Part shown: piece by piece, positions 20,782 through 30,291 of the stretch
Layout: every line of letters starts with the position of its first letter
How positions within the stretch are numbered: position 1 is the stretch's first letter
Source: Gammaproteobacteria bacterium
Lineage (GTDB): Bacteria; Pseudomonadota; Gammaproteobacteria; Burkholderiales; Sulfuricellaceae
Length of the DNA stretch: 64,000 nucleotides
NCBI GenBank assembly: GCA_018824405.1
Contig: JAHJGO010000027.1
Coordinates: forward strand, 19,512 to 83,511
Direction of reading: 5' to 3'
The notes under the pieces: model-generated
What the model saw: only the letters and a program-made list of their open reading frames with translations
Database searches by the model: none
Told to the model about the DNA's origin: nothing
Position numbers and translations under genes: made by a program

Positions 20782-22506
20782 ATGCCTACTCTGAAACTCA
20801 AATCCGCCTTACTGACTTCTTTCCTGCTGGCATTGGCGGCATGCACGCCATTGCAGACCAAGCCCCCTGTCGTTGCCGGGGAAAAAATCCAGGACGAGGC
20901 TAAAAAACCGCCCTTGCCGAACCAGGAACTGACTGCGCAGTCACTTTATCAATATCTGGTAGGCGAAGTGGCATTGCAGCGCGGCCAGCCTGAACTGGCC
21001 GCTGAGGCGTTGCTGGATCTGGCGAAGCGAACCCGCGATCCACGTCTGGCACAACGCGCAACAGAAACTGCAATCCAGGGACGGCAAACAGTCCAGGCCG
21101 GTAACGCAGCAACGCTTTGGCAATCTCTCGATCCCGAGTCACCCCAGGCCACCCAGGCCGCGGCCGCACTGCTCGTCAACAGCGGCCGCCTGAATGAAGC
21201 GCGCCCCTATCTCGAAAAGCTCATTGCCGCCGAGGGTGAAAGCCGTGCTGCTGCTTTTCTCCATCTGAACCAGATGCTGGCGCGGCAACCCGACCGAGAA
21301 GCTGTGCTGGCATTGGTGCAGGATCTCGCCAAACCCTATCTCGGGAGCGCAGAAGCCCATTTTGCAATTGCCCAAGCGGCTTGGAGTGCCAGCAAACGTC
21401 AGGAAGCCATCACGGAACTGCGCCTGGCTGATAGTTTGCGCCCTGGATGGGAGCTCGCTGCCTTATTCCAGGGACAGGCGTTGCAAAAAGTTTCCGTCAG
21501 CGACTCCATGGAGTTTTACCGCGCCTTTCTGCGCGACTATCCCAAGGCCAGTGAAGTGCGTCTCGCCTATGCCCGCCTGCTGGTGAGCGAAAAATCCTAC
21601 CCGCAGGCCCGCGCCGAATTCCAGCGGGTGCTGGACATTTCACCCAACAATGCCGAACTCAGTTTTGCCGTTGGCCTGCTTGCCTTGCAGGCATCCGACC
21701 TCGATGCGGCCGAAAGCTACTTGAAACAGGCGCTTTCCTCTGGATATAAAGATGAAGACCTGGTGCATTTCTACCTTGGACAGATAGCTGAAGAGCGCAA
21801 GCAGTTTAAGCAGGCTGCTGAATGGTTTGTGCGTGTTGGCCCCGGGGAACACTATCTCAACGCTCAGACCCGTTACGCCGGCGTACTGGCAAAACAGGAC
21901 AGGCTGGGCGAAGCACGCCAGCACCTGCAGCAGATTCAGCCTCAGAATATTGCGCAACGGGTTTTACTGATCCAGGCCGAAGCGCAACTGCTGCGCGAAG
22001 CCAAACAACATCAGGAAGCTTTTGGCGTTCTGGAAAAGGGGCTGGAAAAACTGCCCAATCAGCCCGAACTGCTGTACGACCACGCCATGGCCGCCGAAAA
22101 ACTTGACCTGCTGGATGTAATGGAAAAAGATTTGCGCCAGCTGATCCAGATCAAACCTGACAACGCCCACGCCTACAACGCCCTCGGCTACACTTTTGCA
22201 GAACGTGGCATACGCCTTGAAGAGGCATTGCAGCTGACAGAAAAGGCACTGTCCCTGGCGTCCGACGACCCCCTCATCATGGACAGCCTGGGCTGGGCCT
22301 ATTACCGCCATGGAGAACACGGCAAAGCGGCCGAATGGCTGAAAAAAGCGCACGAACTGCGCCAGGATCCTGAAATTGCGGCACACCTCGGCGAGGTGCT
22401 ATGGGCACAGGGCCAGCGCGATGAAGCGCGCAAGGTATGGAACTCCGCCCTGAAACTGGCACCTGACAACGAAGTGTTACGTAATGTCATGCAAAAATTC
22501 AAATAG
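20782..22506 (+). CDS. TPR-repeat outer-membrane lipoprotein
   Basis: This 574-residue protein begins with a lipoprotein signal (LLALAAC, lipid-modified Cys around residue 20), then a linker and a long run of tetratricopeptide repeats (for example YPQARAEFQRVLDISPNNAELSFAVGLLAL and AHAYNALGYTFAERG). The C-terminal repeats NALGYTFAERG and MDSLGWAYYRHGEHGKAAEWL are typical of the lipoproteins that precede lolB in betaproteobacteria. It is likely a scaffold in envelope assembly; its partner is unknown. The ATG at 20782 is chosen because it begins the signal peptide. lolB follows after 7 bases. Confidence 0.88.
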   Translation: MPTLKLKSALLTSFLLALAACTPLQTKPPVVAGEKIQDEAKKPPLPNQELTAQSLYQYLVGEVALQRGQPELAAEALLDLAKRTRDPRLAQRATETAIQGRQTVQAGNAATLWQSLDPESPQATQAAAALLVNSGRLNEARPYLEKLIAAEGESRAAAFLHLNQMLARQPDREAVLALVQDLAKPYLGSAEAHFAIAQAAWSASKRQEAITELRLADSLRPGWELAALFQGQALQKVSVSDSMEFYRAFLRDYPKASEVRLAYARLLVSEKSYPQARAEFQRVLDISPNNAELSFAVGLLALQASDLDAAESYLKQALSSGYKDEDLVHFYLGQIAEERKQFKQAAEWFVRVGPGEHYLNAQTRYAGVLAKQDRLGEARQHLQQIQPQNIAQRVLLIQAEAQLLREAKQHQEAFGVLEKGLEKLPNQPELLYDHAMAAEKLDLLDVMEKDLRQLIQIKPDNAHAYNALGYTFAERGIRLEEALQLTEKALSLASDDPLIMDSLGWAYYRHGEHGKAAEWLKKAHELRQDPEIAAHLGEVLWAQGQRDEARKVWNSALKLAPDNEVLRNVMQKFK

Positions 22507-22513
22507 CGGCTTC

Positions 22514-23086
22514 ATGGCCAACTTGAAATTCGCCCTGGCATTACTTGGCTTGCTGATGCTGGGGGGGTGTGCCACGCCACCGCTCAAGCCGCCTGCCACG
22601 ACAGCAACACAGACTGCTCCCGAATCATTCGAGCTGAACGGCCGGATTGGCGTACGACATGATGACCAGGGGTTCTCCGGAAATCTGAGCTGGCGGCATA
22701 ATGCGGTCGAAGATGAAATTCATTTGCGCTCTCCCCTTGGGCAGACGGTAGCACGCATTCAGCGCAAAGCAGGAATCGTGACGCTGGACACCCCGGAAGG
22801 CAATTACACCGCGCAAAGTCCGGCCGAGCTGACCGAACAAGTACTGGGCTGGCGCCTGCCGCTGGACGGGATGCAATACTGGGTACTTGCTCGCCCGGCG
22901 CCCGATGATGCAGCCGAAAGTGAGCGCGATGACAGCATGCGGATCATCCGGCTGCGCCAGCAGCAATGGAACATCGAGTACCGCGACTATCGCATGGAAG
23001 GGAATTATGTCCTGCCCTCACGCATCACGATGCGCAATGACAAGCTGGAGCTGAAGCTGATCGTTGACAGTTGGGAATTGCCTTGA
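22514..23086 (+). CDS. lolB: Outer-membrane lipoprotein receptor LolB
   Basis: LolB receives lipoproteins from LolA and inserts them into the outer membrane. The 190-residue product has a lipoprotein signal ending LMLGGC, then [25 protein letters not shown], which is the LolB opening pattern, and a C-terminal [29 protein letters not shown]. The ispE start overlaps its stop (TTGA). Confidence 0.93.
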   Translation: MANLKFALALLGLLMLGGCATPPLKPPATTATQTAPESFELNGRIGVRHDDQGFSGNLSWRHNAVEDEIHLRSPLGQTVARIQRKAGIVTLDTPEGNYTAQSPAELTEQVLGWRLPLDGMQYWVLARPAPDDAAESERDDSMRIIRLRQQQWNIEYRDYRMEGNYVLPSRITMRNDKLELKLIVDSWELP

Positions 23087-23919
23087 GCGACATCACCTAC
23101 CCTGCTCCAGCCAAGCTCAACCTGTTCCTGCACGTGGTGGGGCGCCGCCCGGATGGGTACCACCTGCTGCAAAGCGTATTTCGCTTCATCGATCACGGCG
23201 ATAGCTTGCGTTTCAGTCTCCGCGCTGACGGAAAGGTGGTACGCAGCAGCCAACTGACCGGCGTTGCGCCGGACAAGGATCTGGTGGTGCGGGCAGCACG
23301 CCTGCTGCAGGAACACACCGGCTGCAAGCAGGGCATCACAATCGCCGTGGAGAAACGCCTGCCGATGGGCGGCGGACTGGGCGGCGGCAGCTCCGATGCA
23401 GCCACCACCCTGCTGGCGCTGAACCGCCTGTGGCAGCTGGATCTCCCTCGCACAGAATTGCAGCGACTGGGCTTACAACTGGGCGCGGACGTTCCGGTGT
23501 TCATCTTTGGCGAAAGTGCTTTTGCCGAGGGTGTGGGTGAACACCTGCAGCCCATTCATCTGCCGCCAGCCTGGTATGTGGTGCTGATTCCACCCGTTTC
23601 TGTGCCGACAGCAGAGATTTTTGCTGCGCCGGAATTGACACGAAACACGACTTCGATCAAAATACCGCTCCTCCTGACAGCCGAATTGCACAACGATTTG
23701 CAAGCGGTGGTATGCGGGAAATATCCCGAAGTGGCAGAATATCTGGGCTGGCTTAGCCAGCAGGGAACAGCCAGAATGACGGGGTCGGGTGCGTGCGTAT
23801 TCGCGGAGTTCGACTCGGAAGACGAAGCAAGCCGGGTGTTAAGGCGCAAGCCTGCCGAATGGCGGGGCTTTGTAGCGCGAGGGCTGGACCGGCATCCGTT
23901 ACGGGATTTTGCAGACTAG
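23083..23919 (+). CDS. ispE: 4-diphosphocytidyl-2-C-methyl-D-erythritol kinase
   Basis: IspE phosphorylates CDP-ME in the non-mevalonate isoprenoid pathway. The 278-residue protein starts with [28 protein letters not shown] and has the GHMP-kinase ATP loop [21 protein letters not shown]. Its C-terminal [16 protein letters not shown] holds the third GHMP motif. The TTG at 23083 is preferred over TTG 23071 because it overlaps the lolB stop by 4 bp and gives the standard N-terminus. tRNA-Gln and prs follow, the usual betaproteobacterial order. Confidence 0.95.
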   Translation: MSDITYPAPAKLNLFLHVVGRRPDGYHLLQSVFRFIDHGDSLRFSLRADGKVVRSSQLTGVAPDKDLVVRAARLLQEHTGCKQGITIAVEKRLPMGGGLGGGSSDAATTLLALNRLWQLDLPRTELQRLGLQLGADVPVFIFGESAFAEGVGEHLQPIHLPPAWYVVLIPPVSVPTAEIFAAPELTRNTTSIKIPLLLTAELHNDLQAVVCGKYPEVAEYLGWLSQQGTARMTGSGACVFAEFDSEDEASRVLRRKPAEWRGFVARGLDRHPLRDFAD

Positions 23920-23925
23920 ATTAAT

Positions 23926-24000
23926 TGGGGAGTCGCCAAGTGGTAAGGCACCGGATTTTGATTCCGGCATTCGTAGGTTCGATCCCTACCTCCCCAGCCA
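23926..24000 (+). tRNA. tRNA-Gln (anticodon TTG)
   Basis: This is a full cloverleaf. Acceptor arm TGGGGAG pairs with CTCCCCA. Anticodon stem CCGGA/TCCGG encloses the loop TTTTGAT, giving anticodon TTG (codon CAA). The T-loop GGTTCGATCC is present, and the CCA end is encoded at 23998-24000. Lying between ispE and prs is its common place in betaproteobacteria. Confidence 0.96.
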
Positions 24001-24006
24001 AATTTC

Positions 24007-24042
24007 AGGGGCGGGTGTTTAAACCCCGCCCCTTTGTTTTTT
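24007..24042 (+). terminator. Rho-independent terminator after tRNA-Gln
   Basis: A strong stem AGGGGCGGG (24007-24015) with CCCGCCCCT (24025-24033) is followed by TTGTTTTTT. It ends the ispE/tRNA transcript just 30 bases before prs, although readthrough into prs is possible. Confidence 0.85.
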
Positions 24043-24063
24043 ATTCGCTGAGATAGGCACCTC

Positions 24064-25014
24064 ATGGCGTACGGCAGCATGATGGTTTTTACCGGCAATG
24101 CCAATCCACGGCTTGCTGAAGAAGTGGTGAAACACCTCAATATTCATCTTGGGCGCGCAGTCGTCGGGCGTTTCTCGGATGGTGAGGTGATGGTCGAATT
24201 GCTCGAAAACGTGCGCGGCAGAGACGTTTTCGTACTGCAATCCACCTGCATGCCAACCAACGACACACTCATGGAAGTGATGGTCATGGTGGACGCGCTG
24301 AAGCGCGCCTCCGCCGGACGTATCACTGCCGCCATTCCTTACCTTGGCTATGCCCGCCAGGACCGCCGCCCGCGTTCCGCTCGAGTCGCAATCACTGCCA
24401 AGGTCGTGGCAAACATGCTGCAGAGCGTGGGTGTAGATCGGTTGTTGACCATGGATCTGCATTCCGATCAGATCCAGGGGTTCTTCGATATCCCCGTGGA
24501 TAATGTTTACTCCGCGCCCATCCTCCTCGGCGACATATGGAAACATGACCACAAAAACCTGATGGTGGTTTCGCCGGATGTAGGCGGCGTGGTACGTGCC
24601 CGTGCCCTGGCAAAGCGCCTGGAGTCGGACCTGGCGATTATCGACAAACGCCGCCCCAAGCCCAATGTAGCCAAGGTGATGCACATCATCGGTGATGTGG
24701 CCGGCCGCACCTGCATCCTGATGGATGACCTGGTGGATACCGCCAATACTTTGTGTGAAGCCGCATCAGCACTCAAAGAACACGGTGCGGAGCGCGTGCT
24801 GGCTTACTGCACCCATGCGGTACTGTCCGGCAGCGCAGTCGAACGAGTGATGAATTCCCATCTCGACGAACTGGTGGTGACGGACACCATCCCACTGCGC
24901 GAAGAAGCCAAACAATGTGGACGCATTCGCCAGCTCTCGGTAGCCGAACTGATGGCCGAGACAATACGCAGAATCAGCAACGAGGACTCTGTCAGTTCCT
25001 TGTTCATGGAATAG
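24064..25014 (+). CDS. prs: Ribose-phosphate pyrophosphokinase
   Basis: Prs makes PRPP from ribose 5-phosphate and ATP for nucleotide, histidine and tryptophan synthesis. The 316-residue class I enzyme has [35 protein letters not shown], the catalytic [16 protein letters not shown] flexible loop, [17 protein letters not shown] and the PRPP-binding [15 protein letters not shown] terminator-like hairpin follows at 25086. Confidence 0.97.
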   Translation: MAYGSMMVFTGNANPRLAEEVVKHLNIHLGRAVVGRFSDGEVMVELLENVRGRDVFVLQSTCMPTNDTLMEVMVMVDALKRASAGRITAAIPYLGYARQDRRPRSARVAITAKVVANMLQSVGVDRLLTMDLHSDQIQGFFDIPVDNVYSAPILLGDIWKHDHKNLMVVSPDVGGVVRARALAKRLESDLAIIDKRRPKPNVAKVMHIIGDVAGRTCILMDDLVDTANTLCEAASALKEHGAERVLAYCTHAVLSGSAVERVMNSHLDELVVTDTIPLREEAKQCGRIRQLSVAELMAETIRRISNEDSVSSLFME

Positions 25015-25017
25015 CAG

Positions 25018-25074
25018 TCAGCCATCAGCTTTCAGCCGTCAGTTTCAAGCTGACAACTGATTGCTGATGGCTGA
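25018..25074. repeat. Nested inverted repeat after prs
   Basis: TCAGCCATCAGC (25018-25029) is a perfect 12-base inverted match to GCTGATGGCTGA (25063-25074), with an inner TCAGTT/AACTGA pair. Sequences of this composition are familiar as dispersed intergenic repeats. No coding capacity. Confidence 0.6.
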
Positions 25075-25085
25075 TAGCTTGTTAC

Positions 25086-25110
25086 ACCGCCTGGTCGCGG
25101 GCGGTTTTTT
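25086..25110 (+). terminator. Rho-independent terminator between prs and rplY
   Basis: ACCGCC (25086-25091) pairs with GGCGGT (25100-25105) around an 8-base loop and is followed by six T. It lies about 70 bases after prs and 20 bases before rplY. Confidence 0.75.
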
Positions 25111-25130
25111 GATAACCTTGGAGTAATGTA

Positions 25131-25751
25131 ATGACTATTGAATTTAACGCAACCTTGCGCACGGTGCAGGGAACGGGTGCGAGCCGCCGTCTCCGCCATG
25201 CCGGCAGAACCCCTGCCATCGTCTACGGCGTCGGCGAGGAAACCGCCGTGATCGAACTGGATCACAATGAAATCTATCATGCCCTGCGCCATGAGAGCTT
25301 CCACTCTTCCATTCTCACCATGAACCTGAATTCCAAGAAAGAAAAGGTTCTGCTGCGCGATTACCAGATGCACCCATTCAAGCAACTGGTATTGCATGTG
25401 GATTTCCAGCGCGTCAACCCGAAAATGAAGATTCACACGAAAGTGCCATTCCACTTCATCAACGCCGAGATTGCACCGGGCGTGAAGCTAACGGGCAGCA
25501 CCGTGAACCACATTCTGACTGAAGCTGACGTAAACTGCCTGCCCAAGGATCTGCCTGAGTTCATTGAAGTGGACCTGGCCAATCTGGCAGCCGGCGACTC
25601 CATTCACATGTCCGAAATCAAGCTGCCAAAAGGCGTTGAGTTCGTGCAACTGGCCCACGGTGAAGATGTCGCAGTTGTCTCCATTCCGACCCCGCGCGGC
25701 GGCACAGGTGGTGAAGCAGAAGAAGCAAGTTCCGAAGAAGAAGCTTCCTGA
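25131..25751 (+). CDS. rplY: Ribosomal protein bL25 (long, Ctc/TL5 form)
   Basis: This binds 5S rRNA in the large ribosomal subunit. The 206-residue product has the N-terminal L25 domain ([57 protein letters not shown]). A C-terminal beta-domain follows, and the protein ends with an acidic tail ([12 protein letters not shown]), as in the Ctc/TL5 two-domain form. It starts six bases after a GGAG site. The prs-rplY-pth order is standard. Confidence 0.96.
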   Translation: MTIEFNATLRTVQGTGASRRLRHAGRTPAIVYGVGEETAVIELDHNEIYHALRHESFHSSILTMNLNSKKEKVLLRDYQMHPFKQLVLHVDFQRVNPKMKIHTKVPFHFINAEIAPGVKLTGSTVNHILTEADVNCLPKDLPEFIEVDLANLAAGDSIHMSEIKLPKGVEFVQLAHGEDVAVVSIPTPRGGTGGEAEEASSEEEAS

Positions 25752-25777
25752 TTCGGGCGCCTCTGGCGCTAAAACCG

Positions 25778-25812
25778 AAAAGCCCGTCATGTATTACTGA
25801 CGGGCTTTTTTA
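25778..25812 (+). terminator. Rho-independent terminator after rplY
   Basis: AAGCCCGTCA and TGACGGGCTT form a ten-base stem around TGTATTAC and are followed by a T-run (to 25811). This is a strong intrinsic terminator between rplY and pth. Confidence 0.92.
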
Positions 25813-25830
25813 TTCAAAGGACGAAAACAG

Positions 25831-26415
25831 ATGCCGCCTATTCGGCTGATCGTGGGGCTCGGCAATCCCGGCCGGGAATATGAAGACACCCGGCACAACG
25901 CGGGTTTCTGGTGGGTGGATCGCGTCGCGGCCGCTCGTGGCGCCGCGTTTAATCTGGACAAGAAATTCCATGGCTTGGCGACGCGAATTCATCTCACCGG
26001 GCATGAAGCCTGGCTGTTGAAACCCGCCACATTCATGAACCGTAGTGGACAGGCCGTCGGAGCGCTATGCGCTTTTTATAAAATCACGCCGGAAGAAATT
26101 CTGGTGATTCATGACGAACTTGACCTGCCGCCGGGCGAGGCACGCCTCAAAAAGGGCGGCGGCCATGGCGGGCACAACGGTATGCGCGACATCATCGCGC
26201 ATCTCGGCACACAGGATTTCTGGCGCCTGCGTCTGGGTATCGGTCACCCCGGCGATAAATCACAGGTCGCAGATTTTGTGCTGCACCCCGCCCGGCGCGA
26301 AGAACAGGAGCTGATAGACTCAGCTCTGGATAAAAGCCTGCCGCTGCTGCCGCAACTGCTGGCAGGCGATTTTTCGGCAGCCATGCTCAAGCTGCATACC
26401 AAGACAGCAAAGTAG
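25831..26415 (+). CDS. pth: Peptidyl-tRNA hydrolase
   Basis: Pth recycles peptidyl-tRNAs released prematurely from ribosomes. The 194-residue enzyme has [24 protein letters not shown], with the catalytic histidine in TRHNAGF. It also has [46 protein letters not shown] and LRLGIGHPG. Length and motifs are normal. The start follows an AAAGGA site 13 bases after the upstream terminator. Confidence 0.97.
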   Translation: MPPIRLIVGLGNPGREYEDTRHNAGFWWVDRVAAARGAAFNLDKKFHGLATRIHLTGHEAWLLKPATFMNRSGQAVGALCAFYKITPEEILVIHDELDLPPGEARLKKGGGHGGHNGMRDIIAHLGTQDFWRLRLGIGHPGDKSQVADFVLHPARREEQELIDSALDKSLPLLPQLLAGDFSAAMLKLHTKTAK

Positions 26416-26524
26416 AGCTGTAAACAAAAATGGATAATTCGTCACCCTTCTGTCAACCCGGATTCAAACCCTCGCGTTAATTGCCTCATGGTGGACTGCC
26501 ACCAGACATTTAACGGAGGGTAAG

Positions 26525-26809
26525 ATGGGCAGCCTTAGCAATGAATCCTTTGACGTTTTTCTGGATTCCCTGAAAAAAGCCGGTATTGAAATCACCAACG
26601 AACAGGAACTGCGCGAGCGCCTAGCCGAGGCCCAATGGTGGCGTTATGCGTTCACTACCCTGGCCTCGAATGGCCGGTCAATCGGCATCTGCTTTAAAGA
26701 CCGCAATGCTGAATGCAAAAAATCGGATATCCATCGCGCCTTCTCCGAATTCCAGTTTCCGGAAAATGCAGCCGCGATCTTTGACGCCAGCCTCAAGACC
26801 CACCACTGA
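26525..26809 (+). CDS. Hypothetical small protein
   Basis: This 94-residue soluble protein is not recognised. It has an excellent GGAGG site before the ATG and its own terminator downstream, so it is probably expressed. The sequence is mixed charged/aromatic (AEAQWWRYAFTTL, GICFKDRNAEC) without signal peptide or membrane span. Two cysteines flank a charged stretch. It stands alone between pth and rsuA. The small hairpin TGGTGG/CCACCA at 26488-26504 lies in its leader. Confidence 0.7.
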   Translation: MGSLSNESFDVFLDSLKKAGIEITNEQELRERLAEAQWWRYAFTTLASNGRSIGICFKDRNAECKKSDIHRAFSEFQFPENAAAIFDASLKTHH

Positions 26810-26837
26810 CAAACGGCGCCTGCGTATCATCCAGCTC

Positions 26838-26864
26838 AAAGACCCGCTACATGGCGGGTCTTTT
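26838..26864 (+). terminator. Rho-independent terminator
   Basis: GACCCGC (26841-26847) pairs with GCGGGTC (26854-26860), extended by AAA/TTT at the base and followed by TTTT. It ends the hypothetical gene transcript. Confidence 0.8.
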
Positions 26865-26919
26865 GGTTCTGGGATAAACTGCGTGCCGGATTGATTTTCA
26901 GATAACCAAGAGGCCGCTA

Positions 26920-27642
26920 GTGAGCAAACAGACCCTGGACCGCATCCTGCAATCGCAGGGCTTCGGCACCCGCAAGGGCTGCCAGCAACTGATAACGCGC
27001 GGAGAAGTATCCATTGATGGTGACACCGTCACCAATTTTCGTACCAGTTTCGAAACGACCGGCCTGACATTCACGCTTTTCGATGAAACATGGATTTACC
27101 GCGATCATGTTTATATTGCGCTGAACAAGCCTTCCGATTTTGAGTGCTCCAGAAAAACCAGCCATCACCCCGGCGTGCTGACCCTGTTGCCGGAACAATT
27201 CACCTGGCGCGATGTTCAGCCGGTGGGGCGTCTAGACCATGACACCACAGGCCTCCTGCTGATGTCGGACGACGGCACCTTCATTCATGCCCAATCATCC
27301 CCCAAGCGGCACGTTCCAAAAATTTACATCGCCACCACACACGATCCGGTCACGCCTGATTTGGTGGCTCTCTTGCTATCTGGTGTGAAACTCCATGACG
27401 AACCCGCCCCACTGGCAGCCGTTAGTTGTCACGCGCTGGATGCACACCGCCTCGAAATCGTTCTGGAACAGGGCAAATACCACCAGGTCAAACGCATGCT
27501 GGCGGCTGCCGGCAACCATTGCAGCGCCTTGCAGCGCTCGGCGATCGGACGCCTGACGCTGGAATCGCTCGGGCTGAAAGAAGGTGAATGGTGCTATCTC
27601 GACGAAGCACAGCGCGCCTTGCTCGCCCCGGTCGCGTTATAA
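26920..27642 (+). CDS. rsuA: RsuA-family rRNA pseudouridine synthase
   Basis: This enzyme isomerises a uridine (U516 of 16S rRNA in RsuA) to pseudouridine. The 240-residue protein has an N-terminal S4 RNA-binding domain (LDRILQSQGFGTRKGCQQLITRGEVSIDG) and the catalytic PVGRLDHDTTGLLLMSDDG with the essential aspartate. YHQVKRMLAAAGNHCSALQRSAIGRLTL is the RsuA/RluB/E/F-type C-terminus. The GTG at 26920 is the start. The exact target uridine is inferred from RsuA-like features. Confidence 0.88.
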   Translation: MSKQTLDRILQSQGFGTRKGCQQLITRGEVSIDGDTVTNFRTSFETTGLTFTLFDETWIYRDHVYIALNKPSDFECSRKTSHHPGVLTLLPEQFTWRDVQPVGRLDHDTTGLLLMSDDGTFIHAQSSPKRHVPKIYIATTHDPVTPDLVALLLSGVKLHDEPAPLAAVSCHALDAHRLEIVLEQGKYHQVKRMLAAAGNHCSALQRSAIGRLTLESLGLKEGEWCYLDEAQRALLAPVAL

Positions 27643-27695
27643 TAGCGGCCTGCTGCTTCACGAGCTGAAGCGAACTGAATCAAGAAAGGATTTCC

Positions 27696-28787
27696 ATGAG
27701 TCTCAAGTGCGGTATCGTCGGCCTGCCCAATGTCGGCAAGTCCACCCTGTTCAATGCCATAACCAGTGCCGGCATCGCGGCGGAAAACTATCCCTTCTGC
27801 ACCATCGAACCCAACGTCGGCATCGTGGAAATCCCTGATCCGCGGGTGGAAAAACTGGTGGAAATCGTCAAACCACAGAAAGTGCAGCATGCCATCATGG
27901 AGTTTGTCGACATCGCCGGTCTGGTGGCAGGCGCATCCAAAGGCGAAGGACTGGGTAACAAATTCCTCGCCAATATTCGCGAAACCGATGCCATTGCCCA
28001 CGTGGTGCGCTGCTTTGAAAATGTGGACGTAGTGCACGTTGCCGGCAAGGTCGACCCCATTTCCGATATTGAAGTAATCAACACTGAACTCGCGCTTGCA
28101 GACTTGGAAACAGTGGAAAAAGCAGTACTGCGCACCAACAAGCTGGCAAAATCCGGCGACAAGGATTCCATGCGCATGATGGCACTGCTGGAAAAAGTAC
28201 GCGCCACACTGGACCAGGGCCAGCCCGCCCGCAGCATCAATCCGGATAAAGACGAAGAGGCCATGCTCAAGCCGCTGTGTCTGATGACCATGAAGCCCAC
28301 CATGTACATCGCCAACGTGGACGAGGGCGGTTTCAGCAACAACCCCTTCCTGGAAAAAGTTGAACAGCACGCGGCAAAAGAAGGTGCGCCCGTGGTCGCG
28401 ATCTGCGCCGCCATCGAAGGTGAAATCGCCGATCTTGACGAGGCTGACAAGAAGGAATTTCTCGCCGACATGGGCCTCGATGAGCCCGGCCTGAACCGCG
28501 TCATTCGCGCCGCCTACAAGCTGCTCGGGCTGCAGACCTACTTCACTGCCGGTGTCAAGGAAGTGCGCGCCTGGACCATCCATATTGGCGACACAGGCCC
28601 ACAGGCTGCAGGCGTGATCCACACCGATTTCGAACGCGGCTTCATCCGTGCCCAGACCATCGCTTTTGAGGATTTCGTTGCCTGCAAGGGCGAGCAGGGC
28701 GCCAAGGAAGCCGGCAAGATGCGTTCGGAAGGCAAGGAGTATGTTGTGCATGATGGCGATGTCATGAATTTTCTGTTTAACGTTTAG
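27696..28787 (+). CDS. ychF: Redox-regulated ATPase YchF
   Basis: YchF is an Obg-family P-loop protein that binds ATP rather than GTP and associates with ribosomes. The 363-residue protein has [18 protein letters not shown] (P-loop), [20 protein letters not shown] (G3) and the NVDE-type G4 variant in YIANVDEGG that underlies ATP preference. A C-terminal TGS domain ([19 protein letters not shown]) follows. An AAAGGA site precedes the ATG. Its place after pth is conserved. Confidence 0.97.
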   Translation: MSLKCGIVGLPNVGKSTLFNAITSAGIAAENYPFCTIEPNVGIVEIPDPRVEKLVEIVKPQKVQHAIMEFVDIAGLVAGASKGEGLGNKFLANIRETDAIAHVVRCFENVDVVHVAGKVDPISDIEVINTELALADLETVEKAVLRTNKLAKSGDKDSMRMMALLEKVRATLDQGQPARSINPDKDEEAMLKPLCLMTMKPTMYIANVDEGGFSNNPFLEKVEQHAAKEGAPVVAICAAIEGEIADLDEADKKEFLADMGLDEPGLNRVIRAAYKLLGLQTYFTAGVKEVRAWTIHIGDTGPQAAGVIHTDFERGFIRAQTIAFEDFVACKGEQGAKEAGKMRSEGKEYVVHDGDVMNFLFNV

Positions 28788-28840
28788 CCGGTTTGGATTA
28801 GGATTGCGCTTCCTAGTTAACACTTGAGAAAGGTAATCAC

Positions 28841-29134
28841 ATGAAAAAATTGATTATTGCCGGCATCGCCCTGTTGTTGTCCAGCCCTCTGGCTTTTGCC
28901 GGGCCTCAGCAGGAAAAGATGAAGGAATGCAATGCGAGCGCCAAAACCCAGGAACTCAAGGGGGATGCGCGCAAGGCCTTCATGAAGGACTGTTTGAGTG
29001 CCAAAAAACCGGAAGAAACCGGCGCCAAGTCCGCTCAGCAGAACAAGATGAAGCAGTGTAATCAGGAAGCTGGCGACAAGGCCCTCAAGGGAAATGAACG
29101 CAAGAAATTCATGAGCGACTGCTTGAAAAGCTGA
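28841..29134 (+). CDS. psiF: PsiF-family secreted repeat protein
   Basis: This 97-residue periplasmic protein has a signal peptide ending PLAFA followed by two PsiF repeats. Each has the pattern KMKxCNxxAxxxxLKGxxRKxFMxDCL, with two cysteines. PsiF was named for phosphate-starvation induction in E. coli, but its function is unknown. The start has an AAAGG site, and a strong terminator follows at 29174. Confidence 0.88.
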   Translation: MKKLIIAGIALLLSSPLAFAGPQQEKMKECNASAKTQELKGDARKAFMKDCLSAKKPEETGAKSAQQNKMKQCNQEAGDKALKGNERKKFMSDCLKS

Positions 29135-29173
29135 GCGGACAGGCGGAAGCGACCGCCCTCTGATCTGACCAGA

Positions 29174-29213
29174 ATGGGGCCAGCGCCAGAATAGCGCTGG
29201 CCCCATTTATTTT
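29174..29213 (+). terminator. Strong intrinsic terminator after psiF
   Basis: TGGGGCCAGCGC pairs with GCGCTGGCCCCA around CAGAATA, followed by TTTATTTT. It isolates psiF from the hydrogenase operon. The 200 bases after it (29214-29425) hold no gene and must contain the hydrogenase promoter. I see no convincing sigma-70 or sigma-54 match there. Confidence 0.9.
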
Positions 29214-29425
29214 GCTTCAGGTTTGTTGACCGGTTCGGTTATGGGCATTCCCATAGAAGCACGTATCCAGGGGAACGCCTGATTCAGCGGACAATTCGCA
29301 TTGATTTTTTCTGTCTCCGGTGCTAGCTTGGAACAACTTACCTAGCGAGGGAGAGGTGCCATGCCAAGCCATTGCTGCACTTTCGCCATAAGGCGTCATT
29401 CTGTCCGCTACACGGGCCTTGAACC

Positions 29426-29914
29426 GTGACATCCCTTCCCCACTCTTTACGCATCATGGTGCTCGGCATCGGCAACACCCTGCTGCAGGACGAGGGCGCT
29501 GGGATTCATGCCATGCGCCAACTGCAAAATGAGTTTTCCGGCTACGATGGCGTCGAATTCGTGGATGGCGGTACTTTAAGTTTCAGCCTGGCAGGGCCGA
29601 TTGGCGAAGCGGAGTGCCTGCTGGTCATCGATGCTGCCGAGCTGGGAGCTGAACCCGGCACAGTCGGCGTATTTTGCGATGCCGAGATGGATCGTTTCCT
29701 TGGCAATAACCGCAAGCGCAGCGTGCATGAGGTAGGTCTGCTGGACCTGCTGGCCGTTGCCTGTCTGACCGACAGCCTGCCGGCACAGCGGGCGCTGGTC
29801 GGCATCCAGCCCGCCCTGGTCGACTGGGGCGAAACGCCCTCGGCAGCGGTAAGCGCCGCACTGCCGCTGGCCTGTGCGAAAGCCGGCGAGCTCATACGGA
29901 ACTGGCAGGGATGA
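29426..29914 (+). CDS. hyaD: [NiFe] hydrogenase maturation endopeptidase (HyaD/HupD family)
   Basis: This protease removes the C-terminal peptide of the large subunit after nickel insertion. The 162-residue protein has VLGIGNTLLQDEGAGIHAMRQL near the N-terminus, with the nickel-binding acidic residue in QDEG. VEFVDGGTLSFSLAGPI and LLVIDAAELGAEPGTV are also conserved. The GTG at 29426 is listed; ATG 29456 would remove ten residues, and neither has a clear ribosome-binding site. It is the first gene of the hydrogenase operon, unusual because the protease usually follows the structural genes. Confidence 0.88.
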   Translation: MTSLPHSLRIMVLGIGNTLLQDEGAGIHAMRQLQNEFSGYDGVEFVDGGTLSFSLAGPIGEAECLLVIDAAELGAEPGTVGVFCDAEMDRFLGNNRKRSVHEVGLLDLLAVACLTDSLPAQRALVGIQPALVDWGETPSAAVSAALPLACAKAGELIRNWQG

Positions 29915-30291
29915 GCACCAACGCCCCACCTCTGCTGCATGAGATCGCGACACTGCTGGACAGGCTGGCGCGAACGGGCGAGGGCGGCAACGTGCAGCTC
30001 TATGGGCTCCCGCTCCAGCCCGGCGACTACGAAGCCCTGCAGGAAGCGCTGGGCGAAGGCGAAATCAGCGCCGAACTCCAGGCACTGGGGCCGACGCAGA
30101 TCCGCGAAACCGCGCTGTATGGCGTATGGTGGATCACGCATCGCAATGGTGAGCAGGAAGTGGTGGACGAGTCGATCGAGGTCACGCGCTGCCCGGCGAT
30201 CCTGCAGACCCCGGCAGAAGACGTGGCGGAAGCCGCTCTGGCCTTGCGCAAGCGCTTGAGTGTAGCAACGAAAGGAGAGCACGATGGCTGA
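29911..30291 (+). CDS. HupH/HyaF C-terminal-domain protein, hydrogenase maturation
   Basis: This 126-residue protein matches the C-terminal conserved region of HupH/HyaF (HGNVQLYGL-like GGNVQLYGLPLQPGDYEALQEALGEGEI, then TQIRETALYGVWWITHRNGE and VTRCPAIL). HyaF and HupH proteins are about twice this length; the N-terminal half is absent here, and there is no room for it. The family assists FeS-cluster assembly of the hydrogenase small subunit under oxygen. ATGA overlap with the protease gene and 8-bp overlap with the small subunit gene show one operon. Confidence 0.82.
   Translation: MSTNAPPLLHEIATLLDRLARTGEGGNVQLYGLPLQPGDYEALQEALGEGEISAELQALGPTQIRETALYGVWWITHRNGEQEVVDESIEVTRCPAILQTPAEDVAEAALALRKRLSVATKGEHDG

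Noticed and set aside
27594..28823. 409-codon minus-strand frame opposite ychF.
   Set aside because: ychF on the plus strand is unmistakable; the antisense frame is a by-product of codon bias.
29219..29425. Possible sigma-54 promoter for the hydrogenase operon (TTGC at about 29376 with a partial -24 element).
   Set aside because: The -12 TTGC is present, but the -24 GG doublet is not (only one G matches), and no enhancer-like repeats are visible.
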